Below, piece after piece: positions 18,740 to 26,696 of a stretch of 64,000 nt of DNA. The DNA comes from Rhodanobacter sp. DHG33 (lineage in GTDB: Bacteria; Pseudomonadota; Gammaproteobacteria; Xanthomonadales; Rhodanobacteraceae), in contig NZ_JACYXM010000007.1 in the NCBI RefSeq assembly GCF_014843005.1, forward strand, positions 63,804 through 127,803. The letters run 5' to 3'. Position numbers and translations under genes: made by a program. Positions within the stretch are counted from its first letter, which is position 1. Each line of letters begins with the position of its first letter. The notes under the pieces are model-generated. The model had not been told where the DNA came from, ran no database searches, and was given only the letters and a program-made list of their open reading frames with translations.

Positions 18740-20284
18740 TTACTGCCGCCGGTAGTACGCACGAGAATCGCCGCTTTCCACGCTGACGGCCCGCACCTTT
18801 CCGTGCGCATCCCGATGAAATTCCAACTGCATGAGAGGCATGGAATCGGAATCCGGATCGACGAAGCGCGTCGGCGACAAGGCCTCCAGCTGGTGCACGT
18901 TGTCATCGCCCGGCACGCGCATCGATGCCTTGCCGTGGGACATCGTGATCTGGAACGCATTGGCATCGAAGTCATCGGCGAGCCGGCCGCGCACATCCAT
19001 GGGCACGCTGTCATCCAGGCGATACGTACCCTGATAGTCCGCATAAGTAGGGTTCGCAGGATCGAGGGCGACCGCGCGCAACACCGGATCGACACCCTGC
19101 CCGATCATGTCGGAAAGCGCATGCCGGATTTCCAGCCGCAAACGTGCACCGTTCGGGCTGTTGGTAAGGATCACGAAGCCGTCGCCCGTCTCCAGGTAGC
19201 CCTCCATCCAGGCGCGGTAATTGTCGTTGGAGCCGCTGTGGAAGAAGACCCGTGCGTTGCCCGATCCCATCAGCTCCGGCCCCAAGCCCTGGGGGCTGGG
19301 CGAGACGGCGCTCATCATCTGCGTCACCAGGTCGCGCGACAGGAACCCGTTATGCCCCTGATAGCTTTCGATCAGCATGGCGACCATGCCGCCGAGCTCG
19401 TTCGCGCTCGTCCACAGCCCCGAAGCGGCCTGCTCGGGAAACGACTGCCAGCCGCGCGGCAATGCGATGAGCTTGCCTTGCTCGTCGTGGGCCTTGGCGA
19501 TATTGCCGCGTGAGGCAGAGAGCGGACTCTCGAACGTGCTGCGCCGCATATGCAGCGGATCGAGCAACCAGGTGCGGGCTATCGTCGCAAAATCGGTGTG
19601 GGTCACGTCTTCGAGCAACTGCTGCTCCACCTCGATGCCACCGCCGGAATAGGCATAGCGCGAGCCTGGCGGGTAGATGAGTCGAACGGCATGGTGTTTC
19701 GCGGGCGGCAGGCCATCCAACGTCTGCAGCAAGGTCGGCACCTGTTCCTGCGGCATGAAATCGGGGAAGCCGCCCACGTTGAACCCGGAGGTATGCGACA
19801 TCAGCATGCGCAGGGTGACGTCGGGGTGCGGCGTGTCCTTGGTGGGCGGAACGTGCCAGCTCGTCAGGTAGGTATCGATGTTGCGGTCAAGGTCCAGCTT
19901 GCCTGCCTGCACCATGCGCAGGATCATCACGGCCGTTGCCACCTTGCTGATCGAGCCCGCTGAAAACAGCGTATCGCCATCGACCTTGTCGTTCGTGCCG
20001 GCTTCCCGGAGCCCGTACCCCTTCACCTGCCAGACCTTGCCATGGCGCAGCACCGCAACGGCCACGCCGGGGATGTGGTAGTACGCCATCCGGTCACGCA
20101 GCGACCAGTGCGGAACGGGCTGACCGGGCTCCACGATGGCCGGGCGCAGGTTGTTCTCCCAGGAAGAACCATCCGCAGTTGTCTGGGCAACCGAAGCGAG
20201 CGGCACCGAAAAAGCAACGAACGCGAGGACCGTCAGCCGACCGAAGAAACGAGGTGTCCGGCGTGACACGAACTTGATCGACAT
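18740..20284 (-). CDS. Exported serine hydrolase of the beta-lactamase/DD-peptidase fold
   Basis: 514 residues. The signal peptide ends near SVAQ-TT. Catalytic Ser111-x-x-Lys114 lies in the SISK motif, and the YAYSGGG segment near residue 215-221 provides the second motif Tyr. A C-terminal domain of about 110 residues (YADYQGTYRLDDS...) follows, as in the class C/EstB-like family. Such proteins are esterases, aminopeptidases or D-aminoacyl hydrolases rather than resistance enzymes in most cases. The start with GGAG upstream was chosen over an extension of five codons. Confidence 0.87.
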   Translation of the reverse strand: MSIKFVSRRTPRFFGRLTVLAFVAFSVPLASVAQTTADGSSWENNLRPAIVEPGQPVPHWSLRDRMAYYHIPGVAVAVLRHGKVWQVKGYGLREAGTNDKVDGDTLFSAGSISKVATAVMILRMVQAGKLDLDRNIDTYLTSWHVPPTKDTPHPDVTLRMLMSHTSGFNVGGFPDFMPQEQVPTLLQTLDGLPPAKHHAVRLIYPPGSRYAYSGGGIEVEQQLLEDVTHTDFATIARTWLLDPLHMRRSTFESPLSASRGNIAKAHDEQGKLIALPRGWQSFPEQAASGLWTSANELGGMVAMLIESYQGHNGFLSRDLVTQMMSAVSPSPQGLGPELMGSGNARVFFHSGSNDNYRAWMEGYLETGDGFVILTNSPNGARLRLEIRHALSDMIGQGVDPVLRAVALDPANPTYADYQGTYRLDDSVPMDVRGRLADDFDANAFQITMSHGKASMRVPGDDNVHQLEALSPTRFVDPDSDSMPLMQLEFHRDAHGKVRAVSVESGDSRAYYRRQ

Positions 20285-20713
20285 GTGGCAACTCTCCACT
20301 CATCCATGAACGCCGACGCAGCCCGCCGACAGGTCGCCACCTCGGGAGGGGGCAGATGGATCGTCTCAAGAAACGCGCTGCCAGGCAGCGCTATGGAGCA
20401 TGGATCGCAAGGCTGCCTACAAAATCAGATTAGCTTATGCGCTCCCGATAATTGGACTTGTCGGCAAGCTGCAAAGTGGACATAAAAGCTGACGCGCAGT
20501 CACGAAAGCCGAGCGCCTCGGCTTCTCTTCGAAGCAGCTTGGCCGGCTAAACCTAGCGGCCATTTCTGGCGGAATGATGTCCGCTTCGGGGCGGAAACGG
20601 ACATCGGCTTCACACCGGCAACGCCAGACACGCATGCCCGGGCGAACCCGCGCTTCACATCGCGAAATTCACCCGGACATCTGCCCTCGTTCCGGCGCCG
20701 CAGACTGGCCTGC
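20285..20713. other. Intergenic region carrying an extended palindromic repeat
   Basis: 429 bases. The right part (about 20430-20607) reads on the minus strand as an open segment containing EADVRFRPEADIIPPEM, the translation of an extended copy of the palindromic element described for 29.5-40 kb. No genuine gene was recognised. Confidence 0.6.
20577..20604 (+). repeat. Palindromic repeat element, copy 1 (variant)
   Basis: ATGTCCG / CGGACAT arms around a CTTCGGGGCGGAAA core. It has the same orientation as all other copies but lies 110 bases downstream of the peroxiredoxin stop, inside a longer repeated block. Confidence 0.7.
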
Positions 20714-21340
20714 TCAGTGCCCGCCCGTCATGGGCATCTTGCCCGACTGCATGCCCTGCACGATGGCCAGCGACCGTGCCACGTGCTGGTCGGGGCGCAA
20801 GTGATCCGCCTCCGACGACAGCGTGGCGACGATCCGTCCGTCGCTCGCAATCACGAAGGTGGTGCGCGAGATGAAGCCATGATCGATGGCCACCCCGCGC
20901 ACATCGTTGATGCCGGCCTGCGCCGCCGTCATCTTGAGATCGTATAAACCCGCCACCTTGCCATGGGGGTCGGAGGCTACCGGGAACTTGCCGGCGCAGT
21001 ACTGCGGGTCCGACGAGAAGGCATTCAGCCGCTCGATGCTGTCGGCGGACACACCGATGATGGTGGCGCCGGCGGCGTCGAACTTGGCCTTCTCAGTGGC
21101 GAAGCTATGCGCTTCCAGATCGCAGCCACCGGTGTACGCCGACGGATAGAAATACACCACTACCGGCCCCTTCTTGAGGGCCTCCTTGAGCGAGAAGCTG
21201 AAATCCTTGCCGGCGCGACTGGCCTCGGCAGTGAAATCCGGCGCCGTGGCACCGGGCTTGAGCGCGGCGAACGCCGGCATGGCCACCAGCGACGCCAGCA
21301 GGGCGGCCGTGACCATCGATCCCGTAATACGTGTTTTCAT
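20714..21340 (-). CDS. Exported peroxiredoxin (AhpC/BCP type)
   Basis: 208 residues. Signal peptide 1-25 (cleavage near AFA-AL). The peroxidatic motif reads YPSAYTGGCDLE with Cys73; the usual P-x-x-x-T-x-x-C spacing is retained but the Pro after Thr is Gly. A further Cys (PQYCAGKF, near 115) is a possible resolving residue. Periplasmic thiol peroxidase activity is inferred. The start is chosen for GAGAGGG upstream. A perfect 18-bp palindrome lies 65 bases upstream of the start codon. Confidence 0.87.
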   Translation of the reverse strand: MKTRITGSMVTAALLASLVAMPAFAALKPGATAPDFTAEASRAGKDFSFSLKEALKKGPVVVYFYPSAYTGGCDLEAHSFATEKAKFDAAGATIIGVSADSIERLNAFSSDPQYCAGKFPVASDPHGKVAGLYDLKMTAAQAGINDVRGVAIDHGFISRTTFVIASDGRIVATLSSEADHLRPDQHVARSLAIVQGMQSGKMPMTGGH

Positions 21341-21404
21341 TTGCGACCCTCTCGTGTGTGCATCGACTCGGCACGAATTGCCCCGCGCCAAGTTCTTGCG
21401 GGTT

Positions 21405-21422
21405 GAACCACTACAGTGGTTC
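21405..21422. promoter_or_regulatory. Perfect palindrome upstream of the peroxiredoxin gene
   Basis: GAACCACT-AC-AGTGGTTC, an 18-bp perfect palindrome about 65 bases upstream of the peroxiredoxin start codon. It is a candidate operator; no T-run for termination. Confidence 0.4.
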
Positions 21423-21553
21423 GTCGGACACGGCCCTAAAGTTACCTTGCCCATCGACACTGGCATCACGCATCCGTCACGGACAGCAAAGGCAACCCTG
21501 CCAGCACCAATGCGATCAACAACATACGCGCCCCGGGCCCTTGCGTTGAAGTG

Positions 21554-21576
21554 GCTGCTTCGGGTGGAAAGCGGAC
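21554..21576 (+). repeat. Palindromic repeat element, copy 2
   Basis: Core GCTGCTTCGGGTGGAAAGC followed by GGAC; its right end is 6 bases from the stop codon of the minus-strand alpha/beta hydrolase gene. Confidence 0.75.
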
Positions 21577-21582
21577 TTTAGT

Positions 21583-22653
21583 TCACCTCCCGGCCATGCG
21601 CCCCCTGACCTCCCCAATCACTCCCTTCACCGCCTGCACGACTGCCTCCGGGTGAGATATCTGGATGTATTCCGTGCCGCTGTTCACCAGGATCTGTCTG
21701 CCTTGTGTCGAGTGCGCAGCCAATGCTGCCTGATTCGCCAGCATGGCCTTGCTCACCTTCACCCGTTCCTTAGTGGGGAGCGCACCTAGCTCGCTCGTTC
21801 CGCTCAGTACGACGAGAGGCTTGTCGCCAAAGCTGAAATGCATGCGCTGAAAGGCCACTTCGGCTTTCGACAGGCCGCCGTCGGGTGCCGGATAGGTATC
21901 CAGGTCTTCCGTCAGCATGGCCTCCTGCTCGGAGGGACGTGCAAGCTGTGCGTTGAGCAATCGGTGAAGCGCAGGATCGGCGTTCGAGGGATCGTCCAAG
22001 CACTTCGGATTGTGCACGGGATCGCGCGCCAGTTCGCCGTGCTGCGCCAGGTCGAAACAGAGGCGTGCCTGTTTGATGTCGTCCTGATTGCCCTTGCGCC
22101 AGCCATCAAGCCAAGGCTGATCGAGCACACTGGTTGCCGCCCTATTGAGACCCGGACTATCCGGATCGATCAGGACCAGACCAGCAACATCGTTTGGATA
22201 GTTAGCCGCATAGAACGTGGCGTACAAGCCGCCGTCGGAGTGCCCGACCAAAATGATCGGCAAGGGTATGTCTGCACTCCTGATCAACGCATGGAGATCG
22301 CCGACGATATGGGTTGCCGTGGTTGGCGCATCCGAAGGATCGCTGAACCCCATACCCGCGCGGTCGTAGCTGCAGACACGCGTGACGGAGGCCAAACGTC
22401 CCTGCACGCGCCGAAAAGCCAGGCTGTCATCGCCGCCTCCCGCCTCAAAGAAGATCGTCGGCGTCCCCTTCCCCATGCAGAACAGATTCAATCGGCGACC
22501 ATCGGGCAAAGCAACCAAAGTCTGCGCATGTTCGTAGGCTGTCGCTGGAATGTCGTTCGACGGCATGCCGGGCTTTTCGGCTTCGACGCCCGGCGCAGAA
22601 AGTGGCAGCCCGACCGCCAAACCGATCAGCATCACCAACAGCGGTTTCTTCAT
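21583..22653 (-). CDS. Exported alpha/beta hydrolase
   Basis: 356 residues. Signal peptide 1-25. FFEAGGGDDSLAF is the oxyanion region. The nucleophile Ser is in VGHSDGGLYA near residue 141, with VCSYDRAGMGFSDPS typical of esterases and prolyl aminopeptidase-like hydrolases. An Asp in LVLIDPDSPG and a C-terminal His (QISHPEAV) complete a plausible triad. Cys residues near 205 and 223 may form a disulfide. A palindromic repeat lies just past its stop codon. Confidence 0.83.
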   Translation of the reverse strand: MKKPLLVMLIGLAVGLPLSAPGVEAEKPGMPSNDIPATAYEHAQTLVALPDGRRLNLFCMGKGTPTIFFEAGGGDDSLAFRRVQGRLASVTRVCSYDRAGMGFSDPSDAPTTATHIVGDLHALIRSADIPLPIILVGHSDGGLYATFYAANYPNDVAGLVLIDPDSPGLNRAATSVLDQPWLDGWRKGNQDDIKQARLCFDLAQHGELARDPVHNPKCLDDPSNADPALHRLLNAQLARPSEQEAMLTEDLDTYPAPDGGLSKAEVAFQRMHFSFGDKPLVVLSGTSELGALPTKERVKVSKAMLANQAALAAHSTQGRQILVNSGTEYIQISHPEAVVQAVKGVIGEVRGRMAGR

Positions 22654-22709
22654 GGGCTGCGCCTAGGCCGATTGCACTGGAACTGACCTGTGGACGTCTT
22701 CGTTGAAGT

Positions 22710-22818
22710 GTCCGTTTCGGGTCGAAAGCAGACCTACTCTAGCTCCTCATGCGCCAAGACAGTCATGGCATGCGCGGGCACACTTTCGAGAAGTGACGGC
22801 TTTAATTCCCTCCGCCCT
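22710..22818 (+). repeat. Composite ~110-bp repeat, copy A (palindromic element plus conserved extension)
   Basis: Begins with the hairpin core at 22710-22733 and continues with an extension (CATGGCATGCGCGGG ... TGACGGCTTTAATTCCCTCC) that is repeated at 25399-25503 and 38009-38122. It ends close to the stop of the XAC0095-like gene. Confidence 0.75.
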
Positions 22819-22831
22819 GCTGCCCATCCCG

Positions 22832-23521
22832 CTACTGATAGGTGGTCACCTGCCCCGCGATGCGCCACGCGCCTGGCATGGGAAAACGCACAGGCCGCGC
22901 ACAGTAAGCGGCCGGCTCCTCGCGTACGCCGGTACACATGCTGCGTGCCGGCCCAAGCCACTGCGCATTCACGTCGCTGATGATGTCGCGCAGCTTCTGC
23001 GCGTCGCAGAAGATGGCGTGCCCTATCAGCGACAGCGTGTGGTCGGCGAACTCGGCGTCATCGCTGGCGATCACCACATCGCCATGGGCTCGGATCATGT
23101 CGAGCAGCAGGTTGATCGCATCGATCTGGTCCAGGGTGACCCCAAAGAGGTAGCGGGCCCCGGTGTCGTCCGCCTCCTCTTCCAGCGCCTCCGGCTCCAT
23201 GGCTTCCGGCTTCGCGCTTTCGACCTCTGCAGCGGCCGGCTCCGTATCACCCGTTTGGGTTGCCGCCCGCGGGCCGCGCGCTGCCGGCCACGCGAGTTCG
23301 TCCAGCACCTGTCCGATCTGCTCCGCCAGCAACTCCAGGCAGATCACCGCTTCGTCCACGCGAATCCCCGCCGCGCCTTGCTGTGCCTTGTCCGATGTGC
23401 GCGATCGCGCCAGATTGGCCAGGAAAGCCACGTGTTCGCGAAGCTTCTTCAACCGCAGCCGGCCGTCCCCCGGCAGGAAATAACCCGTCGCTTCCAGATC
23501 ACCCGAATCGATCGTCGACAT
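22832..23521 (-). CDS. XAC0095-like protein, 229 residues
   Basis: The N-terminal half (TGYFLPGDGRLRLKKLREHVAFLANLA) resembles small Xanthomonas XAC0095-type proteins. The middle is an Ala/Glu/Pro-rich linker, and the second half (RYLFGVTLDQIDAINLLLDMI ... VIASDDAEFADHTLSLIGHAIF) is helical and acidic. The start is fixed by AAGGAGG upstream. It is divergent from a small HTH regulator across a region with TTGCAT-type palindromes, so the two may be co-regulated. The last 25 residues look unlike the rest and border a composite repeat, so the C-terminus may have been altered. Confidence 0.6.
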   Translation of the reverse strand: MSTIDSGDLEATGYFLPGDGRLRLKKLREHVAFLANLARSRTSDKAQQGAAGIRVDEAVICLELLAEQIGQVLDELAWPAARGPRAATQTGDTEPAAAEVESAKPEAMEPEALEEEADDTGARYLFGVTLDQIDAINLLLDMIRAHGDVVIASDDAEFADHTLSLIGHAIFCDAQKLRDIISDVNAQWLGPARSMCTGVREEPAAYCARPVRFPMPGAWRIAGQVTTYQ

Positions 23522-23634
23522 GCTCGCCTCCTTGTTCCGTGGAGTACCCATCTGTAGGGATCAGAGTCGGCTTCCATGACCCTTCTTTGCGGAAGCGCAC
23601 CCTGACTTTCGTTTTACTCGCAAAGCAGCAATTA

Positions 23635-23684
23635 TGCAATCCAAAATTGCATATCTCAACAATCGTAAATTGCATTCATGCAGG
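23635..23684. promoter_or_regulatory. Operator-like TTGCAT/TGCAAT repeats between divergent genes
   Basis: A palindrome TGCAAT-CCAAA-ATTGCA (23635-23651) and a second TGCAT-TC-ATGCA (23671-23682) lie in an AT-rich stretch between the XAC0095-like gene and the HTH gene. Position and symmetry suggest binding sites for the HTH regulator. Confidence 0.45.
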
Positions 23685-23763
23685 TGCGTGCGCAACAATG
23701 GAACGCACGGGTCAAACATCGCCAGGCACAGGCACCGGAGACGGTGCAACAACAGGAGTGGGT

Positions 23764-24123
23764 ATGGACGCACCCTACGAAGACTTCGCGGAGCGCTTGC
23801 GAAAGGCGCTGGATCGCACCGGTTTCGTACCGGGGCGCGGACGAACGAGCGCCTTGGCGTATCGCTGCGGCGTGTCGCGGGAGGCCGCCCGCAAATGGCT
23901 CACGGGCCACGCCCTGCCCGAGCTGCCTCGCATCATCGAACTGGCCAAGGATCTGGGCATCAACCTCGAATGGCTTACCACCGGACGAGGCCCCATGTCG
24001 CCAGGCGTCAGAGAAACCGGCGCCGTCTATCGGCGACTCACCGACAACGAGGGGCGCCTGCTCGACGCGTTCCATAAACTGCCCGAACCCAAGCGGCAGT
24101 TGCTGGTGAAGTTCCTTTCCTAG
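23764..24123 (+). CDS. Small CI/XRE-type HTH regulator
   Basis: 119 residues. Residues 5-75 form a phage-repressor-like HTH (ALAYRCGVSREAARKWLTG) ending with INLEWLTTGRGPM, the common hinge of this group. No peptidase or effector domain follows; the tail RLLDAFHKLPEPKRQLLVKFL is helical and could mediate dimerisation. An upstream ATG at 23698 would add 22 low-complexity residues and is less likely. It probably autoregulates through the palindromes just upstream. Confidence 0.8.
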   Translation: MDAPYEDFAERLRKALDRTGFVPGRGRTSALAYRCGVSREAARKWLTGHALPELPRIIELAKDLGINLEWLTTGRGPMSPGVRETGAVYRRLTDNEGRLLDAFHKLPEPKRQLLVKFLS

Positions 24124-24141
24124 AAAAGAAACCAGGGGAAA

Positions 24142-24288
24142 TCACAGCGGATGGGTGGCCTTCGTCCCGTCTACATGTGCTAGCCGGAAGTGATCAGTGT
24201 TCCAGCGAGCCACGATCACCTTGCTGTTCGAAATGCATCGCCATTCTACGATCCCGCCGAGCTTGGTTACCGAACTTCGGACATGCCT
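24142..24288 (-). pseudogene. C-terminal remnant of an unidentified gene
   Basis: The minus strand encodes KLGGIVEWRCISNSKVIVA and then RWNTDHFRLAHVDG before a stop at 24142-24144. This reads like a genuine beta-rich protein end, but no start or upstream part exists: the segment overlaps the 3' end of the DUF4386 gene in another frame. It is probably a leftover of a truncated gene. Confidence 0.3.
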
Positions 24289-24983
24289 GGATCCGTGATC
24301 GCCTGCGACCACGGATGGGAAGAGAACAACAGCCACAGGGCCAGCGACAGCTCTGCCACGAGACAGGGCAGAAGGATGGTCGGATAGAGCGAGCCCGCGA
24401 ATGACGGCGCGAGGAACCACGCCAGGCTGTTGACCAAGTAGCAAAGGCCTGCGAGAACCAACACGACGCCAAGTGGCTTGCTTAGACCCGGGAGCTTGGC
24501 GATCAGGAAGCCAACCAGGGCGCAATGAACACCAAAGAACACGAGCCCTGCCATGTTGCCGAAGTCCCGAAGCTGCAATGCGAAATGCACCAGCCCTTGA
24601 AGGACCTCCGGCGCTGTCGTGCGCAGCGATCCGTGGTGGGTTGTGAGAAGCAGCAACGGAGCGAGATGAAACGTGGCGCACGTCGCCTGGATGGCATCCG
24701 TGACCAGGCTGAATGCAGCCGCGACTAGGGCAAGGTGCCGATGAACCGGTCTGAGAATCGCATACAGCGCGAGGGTCACTACGACATCGCAGACCAACAT
24801 GGCGAGGTCCGCTACAAATCCGGCACGCCAGAGACCTTGCGACAGCAGAATATGTGCCGAGGTCGCCGCCGCATCACTAGAATCAACGAGCTTTCCACGC
24901 ACAAAAGCCTCTGCGAATATGCCCAGAGCTATCTCAACGAGATAGAGGGCGCCGCCTATCCTGGCAATCCGAGCAAGGCTCAT
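24267..24983 (-). CDS. DUF4386-type integral membrane protein
   Basis: 238 residues with about six transmembrane helices. The opening RIARIGGALYLVEIALGIFAEAFVR and the block LLLLTTHHGSLRTTAPEVLQGLVHFALQL, NMAGLVFFGVHCALVGFL and LGVVLVLAGLCYLVNS are characteristic of the DUF4386 family. Function unknown; members sit in the inner membrane and are often found as single genes. The stop codon overlaps a gene remnant. Confidence 0.82.
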   Translation of the reverse strand: MSLARIARIGGALYLVEIALGIFAEAFVRGKLVDSSDAAATSAHILLSQGLWRAGFVADLAMLVCDVVVTLALYAILRPVHRHLALVAAAFSLVTDAIQATCATFHLAPLLLLTTHHGSLRTTAPEVLQGLVHFALQLRDFGNMAGLVFFGVHCALVGFLIAKLPGLSKPLGVVLVLAGLCYLVNSLAWFLAPSFAGSLYPTILLPCLVAELSLALWLLFSSHPWSQAITDPGMSEVR

Positions 24984-25020
24984 GGGCCGGTCCTCGTATC
25001 CGACAAGGGTTGACTTGGCT

Positions 25021-25371
25021 TTACGCCTCGAACCCTATCAACACATCGGCGCGGACTGAATAGGCCTTCCGACACCTCCTTGCCATGCCCAGCGTCTCGA
25101 CGCTGCTTCCGATCCACTTGTTGACCGATGCCTGCTGGCATGACTGCTCGGGCGATCCCACCATCATCGATGTAGCGATGTGTCGTATCTGAACAGCCGC
25201 ACGGATGCGTCCACGAGACTGTGTGCAAACCTTGCGGGCCGGATACCTACCGAAAGCAACGGCCAGCATCACGACGCGTCCCAAACGGAAGAACACAAAG
25301 TTCCAGATGACCATCTCAAAAATGAATCTGGCGATGGCTTTTACGGCATCGATGATGGTTTCGCGCACCAC
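25021..25371 (-). CDS. Possible small membrane protein, 3' end probably altered
   Basis: The first 40 residues (ETIIDAVKAIARFIFEMVIW followed by NFVFFRLGRVVMLAV) look like a real amphipathic-plus-transmembrane start of a small inner-membrane protein. The remaining part (Cys/Arg-rich) reads like out-of-frame sequence, which suggests a frameshift after about codon 45. A GTG start with AGGGG upstream is available at 25369-25371. Treat as a damaged cassette-type gene. Confidence 0.35.
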   Translation of the reverse strand: MVRETIIDAVKAIARFIFEMVIWNFVFFRLGRVVMLAVAFGRYPARKVCTQSRGRIRAAVQIRHIATSMMVGSPEQSCQQASVNKWIGSSVETLGMARRCRKAYSVRADVLIGFEA

Positions 25372-25398
25372 TCCCCTTGGAGCCTCCCAGGCTGAGCC

Positions 25399-25503
25399 GT
25401 CTGCTTCGGGTCGAAAACAAACCCAATCTGGCTTCTCGCGCGCCAAGGCAGCCATCGCATGCTTGGCCACACCTTCGAGCGATGACGGCTTCCATTCCCT
25501 CCG
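25399..25503 (+). repeat. Composite ~110-bp repeat, copy B
   Basis: Hairpin core decayed on its right arm (GTCTGCTTCGGGTCGAAAAC), followed by the same conserved extension as copies A and C (CATCGCATGCTTGG ... TGACGGCTTCCATTCCCTCC). It ends 18 bases before the stop of the gene at 25522. Confidence 0.75.
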
Positions 25504-25521
25504 TGCCTTTTGGCCAGCGCC

Positions 25522-26343
25522 CTACATCGACGGCATCGCCGCAGGCGTCCCGTCCGACCAGGTGGCAACACCGACCAGCAGCACCGACAGCGGCGGCAGC
25601 TTGGCAGCGTCCGCTTGATGGTCCGGCATGTAGAACCAATAGTTGCCGCCGAAGACGGGGGAGCCGGACGCGTTGGCGCCCCAGTCGGCACCATCCTTGA
25701 GCGGCACATAGAACATGACGTGGGCCATGTCGTGGCCGCCGGCATCGGAAAGATAGGACGTCTTCGACATCATGTAGCACATGGCGCCCGCTCCCACCGG
25801 CGGAATTTCCCCGGTGCGCAGGGCGGCCTTGATGCGGTCGAGAATGTCGGCGTCCGAGCGACCGGCAAGCGTCATCGCCGTGCGGAGCTTGGCGATCGGC
25901 GTCACGCTGCGCGCGGCCTGCGGGTTGTCGCAGCCGGCGGCGCGGATCTTCGGGTTCCACCGCTCGGGCCAGTCCGTCGCACCGCTGAAACCCCTGGCCA
26001 CCCAGCAGACGAATCCGTTGGTGCCGGTGACGGCGGTTTCGTAACCGGTGGGGGTCAGCACCCAGACTGTCGCGTCCTTGGCAATGGACGCGGGCGCGGC
26101 ACTCTTGGCCAGGGCGATTTCCTGGGCGCGGTCCATGAGGTAGGCCTTGACCGGGGCCATGTGGGGATAGGATTCGGCCGCCTGCGCCGCGGCCCCGAGC
26201 CCAGCCAAAGCCACCAGCGCGGCGCACGCCATCCGCCTGACGGCAAGCCTGCCCGCAAGGCCCCTGCTTGCCGGCCTCCGCGTTACCCGGAGAAAGCCGC
26301 GCTCATTGCTTCCAGACATCCCCGCGATCGTTGTCGTCACCAT
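25522..26343 (-). CDS. Exported hypothetical protein, 273 residues
   Basis: A long basic leader plus hydrophobic segment (ACAALVALAGLGAAAQAAES) forms a signal peptide of about 55 residues. The mature protein has PHMAPVKAYLMDRAQEIALAKSAAP, TGTNGFVCWVARGFSG and several aromatic segments near the C-terminus. Three Cys are present. The start ATG has GGAGGG nine bases upstream. I do not recognise a named domain. It is followed by a composite repeat. Confidence 0.65.
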   Translation of the reverse strand: MVTTTIAGMSGSNERGFLRVTRRPASRGLAGRLAVRRMACAALVALAGLGAAAQAAESYPHMAPVKAYLMDRAQEIALAKSAAPASIAKDATVWVLTPTGYETAVTGTNGFVCWVARGFSGATDWPERWNPKIRAAGCDNPQAARSVTPIAKLRTAMTLAGRSDADILDRIKAALRTGEIPPVGAGAMCYMMSKTSYLSDAGGHDMAHVMFYVPLKDGADWGANASGSPVFGGNYWFYMPDHQADAAKLPPLSVLLVGVATWSDGTPAAMPSM

Positions 26344-26696
26344 TGCGTTGCCCTCCAGGTAGTGCCGGCTGTGCGGCTTGGGTCCACGGTCTTTGCTGCG
26401 CGGCCTCCCCCGGCCGCTTAGCAAGACGACGAAACAGACCTTTCGAAATCGACACCGTTGATCTCGAATTATTCACCCCCGCAGCCATGCGGCCCAACGC
26501 GCCGGCCATGCCGACCTGCAGCCATCGATCATCTTTGTGCAAGGGCGCTGTGTCTGCAGGGCCCGACCAGCACGTCAGACGGCCATTCGCCGGCGACCTG
26601 GCGCCGGCGATCCACCCGGTTATCCCCATAGGCGACTATGCCGCCGCCGATCCATCCAACGAAACCCACCGAAGAAAGCGCTACCGCCCGAGACAA
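26344..26696. other. Intergenic region, nothing recognised
   Basis: 353 bases between two minus-strand genes. Open frames exist only because the sequence is GC-rich. No repeat, RNA or terminator was seen. Confidence 0.5.

Larger units (their letters stand above)
24984..25521. other. Repeat-bearing region with one weak ORF
   Basis: 538 bases. It contains a possible minus-strand ORF (25021-25371) and the composite repeat copy B at 25399-25503. No other gene is supported. Confidence 0.5.

Noticed and set aside
21466-21525. A 19-residue hydrophobic ORF (MLLIALVLAGLPLLSVTDA)
   Set aside because: It looks like a signal-peptide fragment without a mature protein, and the ribosome site is poor; probably gene debris.
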